The notes beneath the pieces were generated by a model that was given only the letters and a program-made list of their open reading frames with translations, was not told where the DNA came from and ran no database searches. DNA of 64,000 nt, from assembly GCA_030141605.1 (NCBI GenBank), contig JAQGDQ010000285.1:62001-126000 (forward strand). The letters are read 5' to 3'. Each line of letters opens with the position of its first letter. Position 1 is the first letter of the stretch. Both the position numbers and the translations under genes were made by a program. Positions 35,923 through 48,264 of this stretch are shown piece after piece. Source of the stretch: Tubiluchus corallicola (lineage: Eukaryota > Priapulida > Priapulimorpha > Priapulimorphida > Tubiluchidae).

Positions 35923-38900
35923 TTAGCCATTCATCACTTGTTGTACAAGATCTAAAAAATAGTATAATAATAAAATACTTATGACTGTCTTTGAGTTTAA
36001 ACTGAAACTTCTTCAATGAGTGACAAAACCATTTGTGTTCCCCACTCTATTTTTTTATTCTTATAGTGTTGTCAAAACTATTACAGTTAATGATAATTGA
36101 TTAGCAAAACTTGCTAAAAAATGATAATAGCAAGGTGATAGGTAGGTCATATGAAATTTTTTTTACATGTAATGTACATTACATTTGATTAATAAATTGA
36201 ACAGTTCTTCAAAACATAAGCTATACAGTTCATTTACAAAATAAAAAGCTCTTCTGATTTGATTTTTGACACAATTACTAGTAAATGACCAACTTACCCT
36301 CATAATTAACATTGCCAACAGTGTCCTCCATACCTGCAGTCAACATTTCAACTTCTTCATCGGTAAGTTTTTCACCTGGTATTATAAAAAAGCTTAAAAT
36401 TTAGATAAAAATGGCTTGTTTTATTACTAAACTACAGAAACAAAAAGATCACAAGTCTAAGACAACATTCTGCATGAACAGAAACAGTTCGTTGCATTCA
36501 CAATTTCCTAATTCAAGCCTCATAGTAACGAATCAAACTCAAAGCATAACAACAACAACATAACAAACAACAATGTGTTTTGCCCAATTAGCCGATTGAA
36601 CTTATTAACGGATGGGTGTAGTATTACTGGTATAGAAGTATGAGTCACCAGCTTAGTAAGCACTTGCAAAGGTTTTTAATGAATTTTAGAAAGGACGTAA
36701 TGCCTAAATTCCTTTGTGCAGTTAAAAATTAGAAAAAATATTTTAAAATATTAATTTATATAAGTGAATTAGCAATAAATTAAAAAGTATACTTCTCTAA
36801 ATCACACAAGTCTGTTTATTTGTAAAAATTACAAAAATTCCTTCAAAGACAGCGGCTTTATTTTATCGCGAAGAAGTTGGCTCACAAAGTTCTCATAATG
36901 ATAAAAATGTTGAAAATCTGTTGTTACATGATGCACAAATTCCATAAAATACTCAGTGCTTGGCGTGCTTAAACTGTTGGAGGTGCGCCTGTTTCCCTGC
37001 AAGTAGCTTCGTCTGCTATAAGCTCCCGCTTGCTATAATTGTGACATATTTACTGTACTGTACATGCATCCCAGCATAACAGCAACATCTAACTCAGTGG
37101 TGTGCAAACTGCGGCCTGCCAAGAGATCTTGTGCGGCCTGCAAAAGGTTTTTCAACCCGATGAAAGTGCGGCCCGGGTGATGAATTGAGTCGCAGGAAGT
37201 ATTTTCCGGAAGTATCAGGAAGATATTTCCAGCTGAAGTCTGCGCCACGATCGCAAAGATAGTGAGGGTAGTTTTTTCACTAGATCGGATGGCATTAACC
37301 CTTACAAGATGGTTGTCACTTAATGCCACTATAGGACATGAGAAATTTTACGTTGCTCATTTGGATCACAAAAAAGCGATGTAATCACAGAACACAGCAA
37401 ACTACAGCAATCTGATTGGCTGGGAGGAAGACCAACAAGCCAATCTCTAGGCTTGTATTATCAGGCCGGTTGATTGGTCCAGTCGTTTTCTTGGTCATAG
37501 CAGGTAGATCATTTTGACTTGGTTATTTTACAAAATAAATTATAAATAAAATTATAAAATAACCAAGTCAAAATGATCTCCTACTATGATTAAGAAGATG
37601 ACTGGGCAGATCAATTTGTAAGTAGCCAGCAAGCTGAAAAAGTGTGGTAACCCCTGATATAGAGGATTCCCAGATTTTAGTTTCTGCTTAGGCTCAGTAG
37701 TACACGCCTTGATCAGTGGTTGTTTCATCGTTTCATCAGGTGTAGTGTTTTTATAGATTAGAAACATGGATAAGAAAATGAGGAGGATTGAAGAACATCG
37801 AGTGTTTGAACAACAAGATTAATATGCACTGTACTACACAGATTGTGTGATACACTGTACTAATACGCATTGTAATAAAATTACCACTATCTGACATGAA
37901 AGTTGAAATCTATGGTTTTTAATGTAAATTTTAATAACTTCTACAATAGTTTTCTTGAGTGTCGTAGTAATGATGTGCGAAGATAGAATGCAAAAAAATC
38001 GCTATTAGTTCGTACTGTTCTTGTTTCCTTGACCAAACTGCATACGGCCCATGGGAAAGTTTATTGTGGCCCGGCTAGTCAAATAGTTTGCATACCCCTG
38101 ATCTAACTGACTAAAGTTTCTGGCAAAGACAGTCAGAGCTTCAAAAGCAAACCACTAAACATGTGATTAAATATTTAGCTTTGAGGAATTCTTGGGTAAC
38201 GAGTGGACAGGCGATGGGTCAAAGCAAACCATTAGGCTAGCGTAATTTTTAGCACATGATAAACGTTCCTGCTTACAAACAAAACCGTACTTAACATGAT
38301 TGTTTCTATGTATATTATAGGACAAAAGCGAACTAAGATGATAAAAAAGTCAAAAAAGCTCATTAGTCACACGAAAGTGTCTTACTGAAGCATGTGAAAG
38401 CAAAAATATTGTCAATTATGAAGAGTTATTTGAGTCAATTACGACAGTTTTTGTGTACATTTGAACAGAAGCGACCCGTGCTAGGAGTTTTTGTGTCAAT
38501 TAAGCGATTGAGTCTATTAACTGTGAGTCCATTAAGCGGCCCTACTGTATTACAAAGACTGCTCTATATAAAAATATTTGTTGTAATTCATCTAAAGATA
38601 AACAGTTTACATAAAAACTACAAAAAACAAAATGAATTCAAAGGTAACATAAATGCAAATGTCTCCTATTTTACTCAACTTTAGTGTTTTTATTTAAAAC
38701 ATGCAACAATATAATTAGAGAACCAAAGTGTGGATCGACCAAGCAATCTAGTAAAAAACACCTTCTCATACCTATTGTTGTAAGCAAATGTCTTAGTTCG
38801 GCACTACTCATTGTCCCATTTCCATCCTTGTCAAATACTCTAAGGCCTTCAATGAAATCACCAGCTGTGGATGGTTCTGCATTACGAATTACCGTCTGCA

Positions 38901-41767
38901 ATATTGGCAGGAATGTTTCAAATGAGATTCTCATTTCTGAAAAAATACAAATACAGAATCATCATACCAGAAATGCAGTAGCTTGTCGGAAAAGGTGATC
39001 AAACTCGTCATTTCAATATGCATCATTAGTACAAATTTGCACTGACAGTTGCACGGGCATGAAAAATCAGATTCGCGTACCCCTTTTACTATTACCTGTA
39101 ACCTATTGCATGTCTGGGCACTAGACTGTCAAGATTCAATAGTATCCTCACTATGATATAAGCTTTTACAACATAAAATCCTGCTCTCATTATGAATATT
39201 CAATTTACTTTATTATAAACTTAATGTAAAACTTGTTTCTTTTGCTTTTTATCTGTACATGGTTAGCGGTATTAAATTTGAATAACTGCCATTTTTTCGT
39301 TGCGTGAGACGCATGACGTAACAACTGCAGTAAAGAAGTCACCTTTCTGATACGATAAACAAACATAGGTAACCAAAGATACTTTCTGCACTCTTTACGT
39401 TATTCTCGCTTACTTGCACCAAAGACACGAAACATGGCGATCTTCACGGCAATGTGCACGTTCGAAACTCGCCTCAAAAAAGTGAGTTATTTAATTTATT
39501 AGTCACTTTTATCAAAAGTAACTATAAATTCTTTGTGTAACCATAATAATGCGTAAAAACCTTAATGTTTGTTGCGATTATAAAGGCCTTTAAATTTGTA
39601 ATTCCAAACAAAAACAAGCAGGGATACTTTCTACAAGTTATCTTTGTGAATAATTAAAGTTTGTTTTTTTGCACAGCTACTCATTTTAGCAAAAGTAGTT
39701 TGAGCTGCTATCTGCTTGCAACTGATTAAACACATTTAAGCGTAGTACAAAGGCAAAAATCTTTGCAAATATTTAATTTTTGCCGATGCTGTGCTGAGTT
39801 GCCATAGCTGTACAGCTGAAATACAGCAGCTTAAATAATAATGTGTAATAATTAACTACTTACTAGGACTAGGTAGAATTATCAGGCTTGAGTAACAAAC
39901 AGTTTGGAGTAATTACTTGCAAGGTACACATTAGTTTGCATCCTACCTGGCTTGTCATGGTAACCGCATCGTCGCACCTCAGCCTCCGTTGGATTCTGGC
40001 CCATGGCTCGCAAACATTCTCCTATTTGCGATGCGGCTATTTTTCCGTCACCTTTGTTGTCAAAGATTTGAAAAATTTCCTGGTAATCTGAAATAAAAAG
40101 GCTGTGCGAGAATTGCAGCAAAGGAGAACATTATATGAATGTATGCCTGTAACAAGCACAAACATAACAAGAAACAACACAGCAACAGCAGAATTCAATT
40201 TACAGCCTACAGATCATTAGCCAAGTCAGAATATACAATAAATTGTTAAAATCAATGGCTTCACCTAAGCGTGGTTCACAATAGATATAGTTTATTTTTA
40301 AGGACATTGTCCACAAGCAAATACAAAATAGACACTCCTACAACATAAAAATTACGATAAAAATATACAGAATTTTATGACATTTTTTAAAAAGCTACTG
40401 CCACATAAGGCATAATAACACAAGATAAAGTAAGAGAGAATGTTAAAATTTCAAGCTGTTGCAGTATCAGATGTTGATATAATACAGTATTCCGACTTGT
40501 GGCCATTCACTTAAAAATTCTTTTAAGAGATTATTATTAAAATATCAATCACTGAAATAGTTTTGTTTTGAGAGTGTACATTTCACTGATATTTAAAAAT
40601 TTTATTCGATCTGGCCGACTCTATTAGTTAAATGCAAGCTGCCGGCATAAACGTTTTCCTGTAATGTTCAGTATGCATTTTTGGATGAAATTGCATTTCT
40701 CTTCTGCTAGTAGTTTTCGTGGGTGGTAATAGAGGACATTTGCTTTTTATCACTTTGTTGAGATATTTTAAGCATCAGCGTTCTCTGCGGTTGGCAACAG
40801 ATATGAGGTCTGTTCCAACTGTTTTGCTTGCTCGTTTCCAGATTTTTTTCTGTACCTTTCTTTTTTGTGACAACAGTGATTATTGATATTATCTGTGACA
40901 CCAGAAGCTTTATAAGTCGTTTAGCTTCTGATGTCACAGATAATATCAATAATCACTGATGTGGTAAAAACCAAAGTAAAAGTGCAAAACTCAACCTCTG
41001 TACTTAAGTGACATTTTATAGACAGTAAAATGGAGTTCATTAATAAATATATATCTTGTAGATTTCATTCACTTATCAGTTATCACTTTGTAAATACAGG
41101 ATGTACATGTATTATTTTTCTGCACATTCTACTGAACCTGAGTCATCGTGCATGATAGCCGAATTACCATTTACAAATCGTGTAATGCTATACAGTTAGT
41201 AATGTTTATATTAAAATTTCAATGCCAGGGAAGAATTTCTTCTTTGAAATATTTTGTGAGAAAGGATTAGACTCATACGTAGTTTTACGCTTATAAATGT
41301 CTACAGTGCTTCTTCACAGTAGATAATTGCCATATAAAGTTTTTTCTGTTCAAATGGATATGTCATTTTTGGAATGTCATTCATTGTTGTCATGAATCCG
41401 TTTTTTTCGTGGAGACGTCATTTAGAATGGAAATTGCCATTGCTATGAAATCCATTTGAAACGTAAAAATTTAGAAAACGGAATAACTTTGTTGTGACGA
41501 CTCAATATAAACACTGGCTAAAAGTTTATTAAATGAACAGTAACAAGAATGAGACACCCACATCATAGCGAAATAGACTGCTTCTTTAAGCCAACCCACA
41601 ACAGGGGTTGCTTCACAAGAAAGTAACCCAAAAATAAGGAGCAAAATTCATCACAGACTACTCAATAGTTGGACAATTTCAAGGGGAATTTTGGCCAAGA
41701 TGAAAAAAATCACATAATTGCCCGTAAGAGTTTACATACCAATAATTTGATCTTCTGTAAGAGTCGA
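35923..41767 (-). CDS. Myosin essential light chain (start exon not found)
   Basis: This calmodulin-superfamily subunit binds the lever arm of myosin II. Minus-strand exons are 41767-41740, 40087-39947, 38936-38772, 36375-36298 and 35951-35923 (28+141+165+78+29 nt), phase-consistent and ending in TAA: 146 residues. The sequence begins STLTEDQI and carries [25 protein letters not shown], then [39 protein letters not shown] and a C-terminal VQQVMNG. This matches the non-muscle/smooth essential light chain family (about 150 aa). EF loop 1 (DNKGDGKI) is degenerate as usual; the [12 protein letters not shown] loop looks intact. The start codon must be in an exon above 41767, as in other genes of the family. 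A 1-kb hAT element sits in the intron between 36376 and 38771. Confidence 0.9.
37095..38100. mobile_element. hAT DNA transposon remnant with 8-bp target duplication
   Basis: A perfect 8-bp duplication ATCTAACT lies at 37087-37094 and 38101-38108. Ends are CAGTGGTGTGCAAACTGCGG on the left and, inverted on the right, CAGGGGTATGCAAACTATTT. The 8-bp duplication and CAGNGGT..CAAACT ends are diagnostic of the hAT superfamily. A short frame near 37760-37820 ([17 protein letters not shown]) resembles the start of hAT transposases of the ZBED/GTF2IRD2 type, but no full transposase remains. It lies in an intron of the myosin light chain gene. Confidence 0.9.
37479..37605. repeat. Foldback inside the hAT element
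   Basis: 25 perfect base pairs (AGATCATTTTGACTTGGTTA... at 37506-37530 against 37555-37579), extended with mismatches to about 50 bp per arm, around a 24-base AT-rich loop. Confidence 0.9.
39320..39600 (+). repeat. Dispersed repeat, copy 1 (plus strand)
   Basis: Matches the reverse complement of 52675-52935 over about 270 bp. Conserved blocks include GGTAACCAAAGA, CGAAACATGGCGATCTT, TTATTTAATTTAT, AATTCTTTGTGTAA and CATAATAATGC. It lies antisense inside the myosin light chain intron. Confidence 0.75.
40875..40957. repeat. Near-perfect 35-bp inverted repeat
   Basis: AGTGATTATTGATATTATCT with GTGACA and CAGAAGCT forms the left arm (40875-40909). The right arm (40923-40957) is its reverse complement with two mismatches or less, around a ~13-base loop. 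It lies in the intron between the first two visible myosin light chain exons. Confidence 0.92.
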
Positions 41768-44740
41768 CTGAAATAGAAACAAGAAAACATTAATTACTAC
41801 TTATTAACAATCAATTTTTTAATTTTTAATTAAAAATTGTCATTTTTTTAAAAAGTAATTGATAATACTGGTAATAAAACACACAAAAATGCAAATTAAA
41901 ATAATCATATTATCACTAGCCGCAAAATATTTTATAGATAATTAATATAGTTGTGCAGTCAATATCAGCACGTTCATACACCAAGCTTGAATTTTGTTTT
42001 TATTTAAATAACGAAATAGAGAATTTTCAGTCTCAGTATTACTACAATTCGAGTACATAAGTTCAGTTTCTTCTAAAAAGTGACTTACGTGATTTTTTTT
42101 GTTACTAAAAATATATTTAAAGAAATAGTGTTGAGCATGAATGTCAAGTATCTTGTATTGCAAAAATATAAAAAAGCATAATTAAAAAACAAGTTATTTA
42201 GTATCATCTCCAGTAGCCTTTTCAGAATACATAGTTTTCCTATCTACATAAAGTATTGCAGCTTTAAATTTCACGTAAATTGGTCATAAGTATTAGTAAA
42301 ATCTGCTAGACTTTCAGCTAATGTTTTGCTACATCTTGTCAATATTCTGGAACGTGCTATAACGTGGTACTTGTCGCAATACAATTGATGAAGCAGGGTA
42401 ATGTGAAAAATAGCTTCTACGTGAATACATAATTAGTTGTTTTCACATACTGCAGACTTTGCCCGTAATAAAAGTAGTTACTGTTTATACAATCTGTAAC
42501 AGTGAAAATGATTTCGAGGCTGTGCAGATGAAACCTTTGCTTCGATTCTTAATGAAAGTTGTTTCTTTCTCAATACTGCAGAGTAGCTGTATAAATGGGC
42601 TTTAATATTATAATAAGTTCTGATTCACAATTGCAAATCCTATTTGAACATTTTTGGCAATTTATAACCTTTATAAAGTTTTTGTTTCGGTACTTTGGAA
42701 AATAATTTATTTGCCTTTTCCTCTCGTTCAATGCTAATAATGCCATCTTCAAATAAATCGCTATTACTATCACTTTTAAACTACCTTGTAACATAAATTA
42801 CATAATTATACAACCTTTTAATTGGTCTCGAATCTTTCAATTAAGTTTTAATCTGCCTTAATAATATTTCTTGATTCAATATCTCTCCATAATTGTCAAC
42901 TGTGGCTAGATGACTTTTACAGGTGTCATGGTTAACATCTTGCCATGTGTTGCCCGTCTTCCGTAGCCATCTTAGTATAATAATTTTCTCAGCATTTTTC
43001 ACACACAGCAGAGATGTGATTTATACGTTTTCACACTGAAATCCATTAAATTCTTCACTTCAAATGTATATTTAGAAAATAAATTCTTTTCACAGATAAC
43101 AACACCTCTAAACACCTGTTTTTTTCCTCGTGCACATACCCAGTTTCTTTAAGTTAGTTTCGTGGTTAATTGTAAGTGTATTTCTGTTAGTAACACTGTT
43201 GCTTCATTTTGCCCACCATAAACGTCAAAATATCCGTAAAATGATTATTTCTCATTTGCACAATTTTAGTTATTGTCTCGTCAAACAATATTAAATCCAC
43301 AGCACATAGTAGCACAACTAACTGACATAACATATGCATATATTACATTAAAAAAGCTGTGGTTCTAAAAACCAGTTATTTATATAGGGGTGGCTGCTCG
43401 AAGATATCTGATATTTCGCTACCCCAACTATAAGTAGATACCCTAGTTGTAACCTTAGAGATAAATAAAAATTCTGAATTTGAATAGCCCTCTTAATAAT
43501 AATTAACTGGACAACCTGCGAAATGGGCACTTATATACTTTCATCGCATGTTATCGGTTACAGATCGACTAGGTTATAAGCCCAAAGGAAATAATAAAGA
43601 GCAATCACAAACACACAAGAACCTCAATGGTCCTCATACGTCAACTAATCCAAATTTTTCGTTTCACTTAATAACATCATATGAAAGATGTTTATCAAAC
43701 TTTTCATTTCAATTAATAACAATTAATCAAAGAAATTTACCATGATGATTCAATTCCCTAAAATCGAGTTAAATCATTCAACAACTTCCCAAATAAGTTC
43801 CTAACGAAATCCGCCTTTTCCTTCGAGTTCGACGTCCGGTTTTTGGCTCGAGTCAAAGCCAATCTAACCGATAAATTTTTGTCACGATTTTTCCAGGCAA
43901 CTGCACTGCATAAACTGTTATCGAGTTTGATTTAAAAGACGATTATAAGTATCAATAAACTTGTTTAGTCTACACTAAATTCAAGTCTAATGCAAAAAAT
44001 AATAAGAAAGTGTAACAACTTATTCAAGAACGCTAGGTTTATGCCTGATTTCACTTTTAAGAATCTGGGGGGGACTCAAAATTAATTTGAGTGTAGTTGA
44101 TTCAAAATTAAAATTTAACGAGTACTATAATAATTATTATTGATTTTTTAGTTAATATGGATAATTGGTTATTTTTGATGAATCCAACAGGCTAACATGA
44201 TCAATGTGCTAATAATCATAATAATTGTCTCATGTTTAACAAAATTTATTAAGTGTGATAGTGTATTTTGTGCCTGGAACTATAGAACTATATTAGTAAA
44301 AAGAGACTACAAATTGTGCATAATTAGATTTATTATCCACATGTTACAGGGAATATTTTAAATTTAAAAATTGTGTAAAATTCCTAAGCAATTAACACTT
44401 CGTATATATAGCTCCTATAGATTTCCTTCTTGTACATGTTATAATGATTGATTTTCTGTTGTAACAATCGTAACACCATGCACCATAGGCGTAAGGAGGC
44501 TGCCTTATCGCACTGACGTTAAAGTCATTTACATGATGAATTACCTAGTATTTTTCGTCATTGTTCATTGCTTTATTTGCGTGCCCTTTTTAATTCAGTA
44601 TAAAATCGGTCTTTCATTTTAAGCACGGAGTAGTTAGGTGTTTCTGTATATATCCTGTCTGAAACACAAGTAGAATGGAAGTGCCAATGTCCTTAGATTT
44701 GGCACATCTTTTTTTCTCATTTAGTAGTTTCCGCACATGC
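41768..44740. other. Upstream region of the light chain gene; nothing else seen
   Basis: AT-rich. It should contain the start exon of the light chain gene, but I cannot place it. A plus-strand retroposon 3' end ending in GATAAATAAAAATTCTGAAT lies at about 43370-43485. Confidence 0.45.
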
Positions 44741-45408
44741 ACTAATGTATAAGGCAGAGCCATTTAATGGGTATGATCCATTTAGTGGGCATGCAAAATT
44801 TCGGTTTCCTACAATGGAAGCTGTGCCATGGTATGGCTTTCAATGATAAATGTGACAATACAACACCAACAACATGACCAAGCAGGATCTCGCACTTAAT
44901 TTTTTTTTGTACCGGATCTAAAAACACAACACTTCTACAAAAGGCAGCAGCTGTAAACGATATAATCACGCATCGTGAATGTTTGCTTGAAATGCTTCTC
45001 ACCGTTTTTAACATAAAAATTTCCTAGTACACACAAACTAGGCTTATTTTACACATTCTCTAGAGCAAAACTGGTATTAAATAAAATGCGTAGGAAAATT
45101 TCATCCAAAAAATTTCGTGATATTAAATATTTACTATATATATAAAACAACTTTTGTATTAAAATCGGTAGCAAGCATTTCAAGCAAACATTCATGATGC
45201 GTGATTGTATTGTTCACAGCTGCTGCCTTTTGTAGAAGTGTTGTGTTTTTAGATCTGGTACAAATTAAGTGCGAGATCCTGCTTGGTCATGTTATTGGTG
45301 TTGCGTTGTCACATTTATCGTTGAAAGCCATCCCACAGCACAGTTTTCATTGTTGGAAACTGAAATTTTGCATGTCCATTAAAATAATATAACGCCTTAT
45401 ACATTAGT
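44741..45408. repeat. Large foldback element, ~250-bp arms
   Basis: The left arm 44741-44997 and right arm 45173-45408 are reverse complements at roughly 80-90 percent by eye. They start with ACTAATGTATAAGGC and end with GCCTTATACATTAGT, with a 175-bp centre. Both arms translate to the same peptide in opposite orientation (FTAAAFCRSVVFLD, then KCEILLGHV and LSHLSLKAIP). No transposase motif is recognised. Confidence 0.92.
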
Positions 45409-48264
45409 CGGCCAATATGGCCACCTTGTCGGCTATCTTGAATGCTGTGGCCATATAAGATAATTTTTGATTGGCTCCTTATCCAAAATTAATCATCTTA
45501 ATGGATTCTAACACTGTGCTTTGAATCAAAATGAGCATTTTTCACAATTCTGGTAGACTAAAGACCCATTCATTTTGGTCAAATGGTGACTATCTTTTTT
45601 GACGTTCATAATCAGACCCTTCTGGTGCTCAAATTTTGGCGTATTCTAGGTATGTTATTCTCTGGACCAAAATATTCAGCAAATTGACTCTACTGGTAAC
45701 AGTATGGGTAAATTTGACCATTGACTGTAAATGCATCGACATTATCCAAATTTGCAGTCATAGTAATCTAACGAAAGGTAAAATATGGGTCAGACTGTAT
45801 AATTTTTATTCACTGTGACAAAACGAGTAATTTGATGTGCATTTCACTAGGATTTGTGAATTTTTGAAATTCAGCCCCCATACAAAAATTGTTTGAAGAG
45901 GGTAGCCCAAGCTAGAAACTTTTAGTACCCCTCAAGCAATCTAAAACAGATTTCAAATCTTTGGTCCAGTGAAAGTGTTACGGAACATTAAAATTCTTCC
46001 TCTACTAATTGTTAACACAGATAACGAATAATAATAACTCTTCCATCTGCCAGCAGAAATACGTAACTCCACAACTGCCATTAGTGTATGAAATTACTCT
46101 GTTAGAACATAAGCCAGCGTTCAACATCATGTAATAGATGTAACATAGCAATATTTTTAACAAATTTTATTTTCTTGTTACAGTACGTGTTACTAAAGGA
46201 TTTACACTTTATATTTTTGTACTGCTTATAACTGCACAATATTAATTTAAATGTATATAATACACACTCAAGTCTAAACATTAATTTCTTAACAATAATA
46301 AGCAACTGTAAACTTTTTCAGATAAGAAACTCAAGAAGTATGTATTAACACAAATTATGCAGAAGAGAAAAATTAAAAAGTGACGATACTATATGTACAT
46401 AAAAATGTTAAGTATATAAATTAACTGTAAAAGTAAACAAACTAAACAAAAACACCGGAAACAGTGAGACTGACATACATTCACATTACGCAATCAAAAT
46501 GTCTTGTTCATGGTCCAGTAATCAGCACTTTTGAGAAGTATATGTAAACAGTATAGCTTCTTGAAGATCAATACAACAATGAGCATCATAGCAATAATAG
46601 TGACAGCAATAGATGTAAACAAATCATAATTAAACACCTGAAATAATTTAACAGAAAATTATCTTGAGCGGGCATAGAACTCATTTGCAAAAAATAAGGT
46701 TCATTGACAGAAAAAACCCTTTGGCTTGCCCTAGTTATTTTTACCTATAATCAGGTACCTCACATCATCTATAGTCAGGTACACATTACATTACATTACC
46801 AAAAGAAGTAACTGTCAAAACATTTGAATGTCACAAGAACTATATTTATAAATGAATCATCACATCAATGTTAGTTATACAATTACTTCTCAAATGATAT
46901 ATATTGAATGAATGCCTGCCATAGTGTCTACATAGTGCTAACTAATGCACAATAGCAAAACATATCTAAAATGAACAAAAGGCATAATTTCAATGCATTT
47001 ATACAAAAAATGTAATTTCACACCAGAAAAATTTAGAAATATCACAAAACATTTATTGCATCTTAGTTTATATTTTTATACTTGCACGGATCACTGAAAA
47101 GAGAAAAATAATCAGTAAAGCTGTATATTATTCTGAATTACCAAGGCATTTCATTTTAGTCTTTCCTGCAAGCATTCATTAGTAAGAATTACTAACAATA
47201 ATTATTTACAACTAATTAAGCAAGAAAGCACCTTTAGAATGTCCAATAATATTTTAAAAAAAATTATGTATTGAAGGTATAGGCCTACACCAGCCATTTT
47301 TTTGCCTAAATACAAGATAACATAAGCTATGTAACACTTACTTAAGCACATAACAAGAATTAAAGAATATATAATTTAATAAATAAATAACAATTGTTGA
47401 AGTAACACAGTTTACTAGTCTTCAGTTCTCTCTACGCAAGAGGCCATCAAGCCAACTCACCTACTGCTGAACTGATTTTCCATTAATCAGAATACAGATA
47501 TAGGCTTATAATCAACATAACCGGAAAAAATATAGGATAGTACGACAACTTGCATAACATAAGCATAGAATATTTCTATTCTGACAGGAAAAACCCTTGT
47601 ACTGATAAGATGACTAAAATAATTCCAAATTGTCTGACATTAGCGGCTGACACTTTCGGCACTTTTGTTAGCAGAATTTAATTTTTTTTGCTTTTTGCTA
47701 AGCATATATTGAAATTTCAATGCATTCAGTTTTTTTCTATAGTTTGGCTCTTACTGTTTTGCAAACAGAAATAACACAAAAGTGAAATTAATCAAAGTGA
47801 AAAGACAATCTGAACATTTGACAAAAGGATAAAACACAAAGGTTTGCATAAGCACTTTAAAATAAACTCTAAATTTAAAAAAACAGGAGGGTATATCAGC
47901 TAAATCACATACAGTGTTTAAGTGAATTTTTTGCATGAGTTTTTGAGTCCAATTAAGGGGCATCGTTTTTTCACTATTATCATATATTCCAGCTACAGTC
48001 AGGATAGCACTATTGCTGTTACCTGCAGCATTTGATAAACATAAGCAGTAATGCGAGCAATCTATTTTAGTCTTCGCAATGCATACATAAATAACACAAT
48101 AAGATTTATTAACACTACTATATAATAATTTAACAACTGACAATGCATTGGAAATGTAATGCCTATACACAAAGGAAAGTGATCTACACAGACTACGGAA
48201 CAAATGCTATTTCATTACCAACTAGCACAAAACACTCTGAGCTAGGCATATTTGGAGTCTTCTT
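45409..48264. other. Spacer, including the likely ROGDI 3' UTR
   Basis: AT-rich. A 150-codon minus frame (47751-48203) just downstream of the ROGDI stop has no family features and is probably UTR or spacer. No other gene is seen. Confidence 0.45.

Noticed and set aside
38458-38562. Possible pogo-like terminal repeat (inverted CAGTAGGGCCGCTTAATGG)
   Set aside because: No matching second end could be found, so no element was called.
47751-48203. 150-codon minus-strand open frame
   Set aside because: It lies directly after the ROGDI stop in AT-rich DNA, lacks family features and a clear ATG context, and is best read as 3' UTR or spacer.
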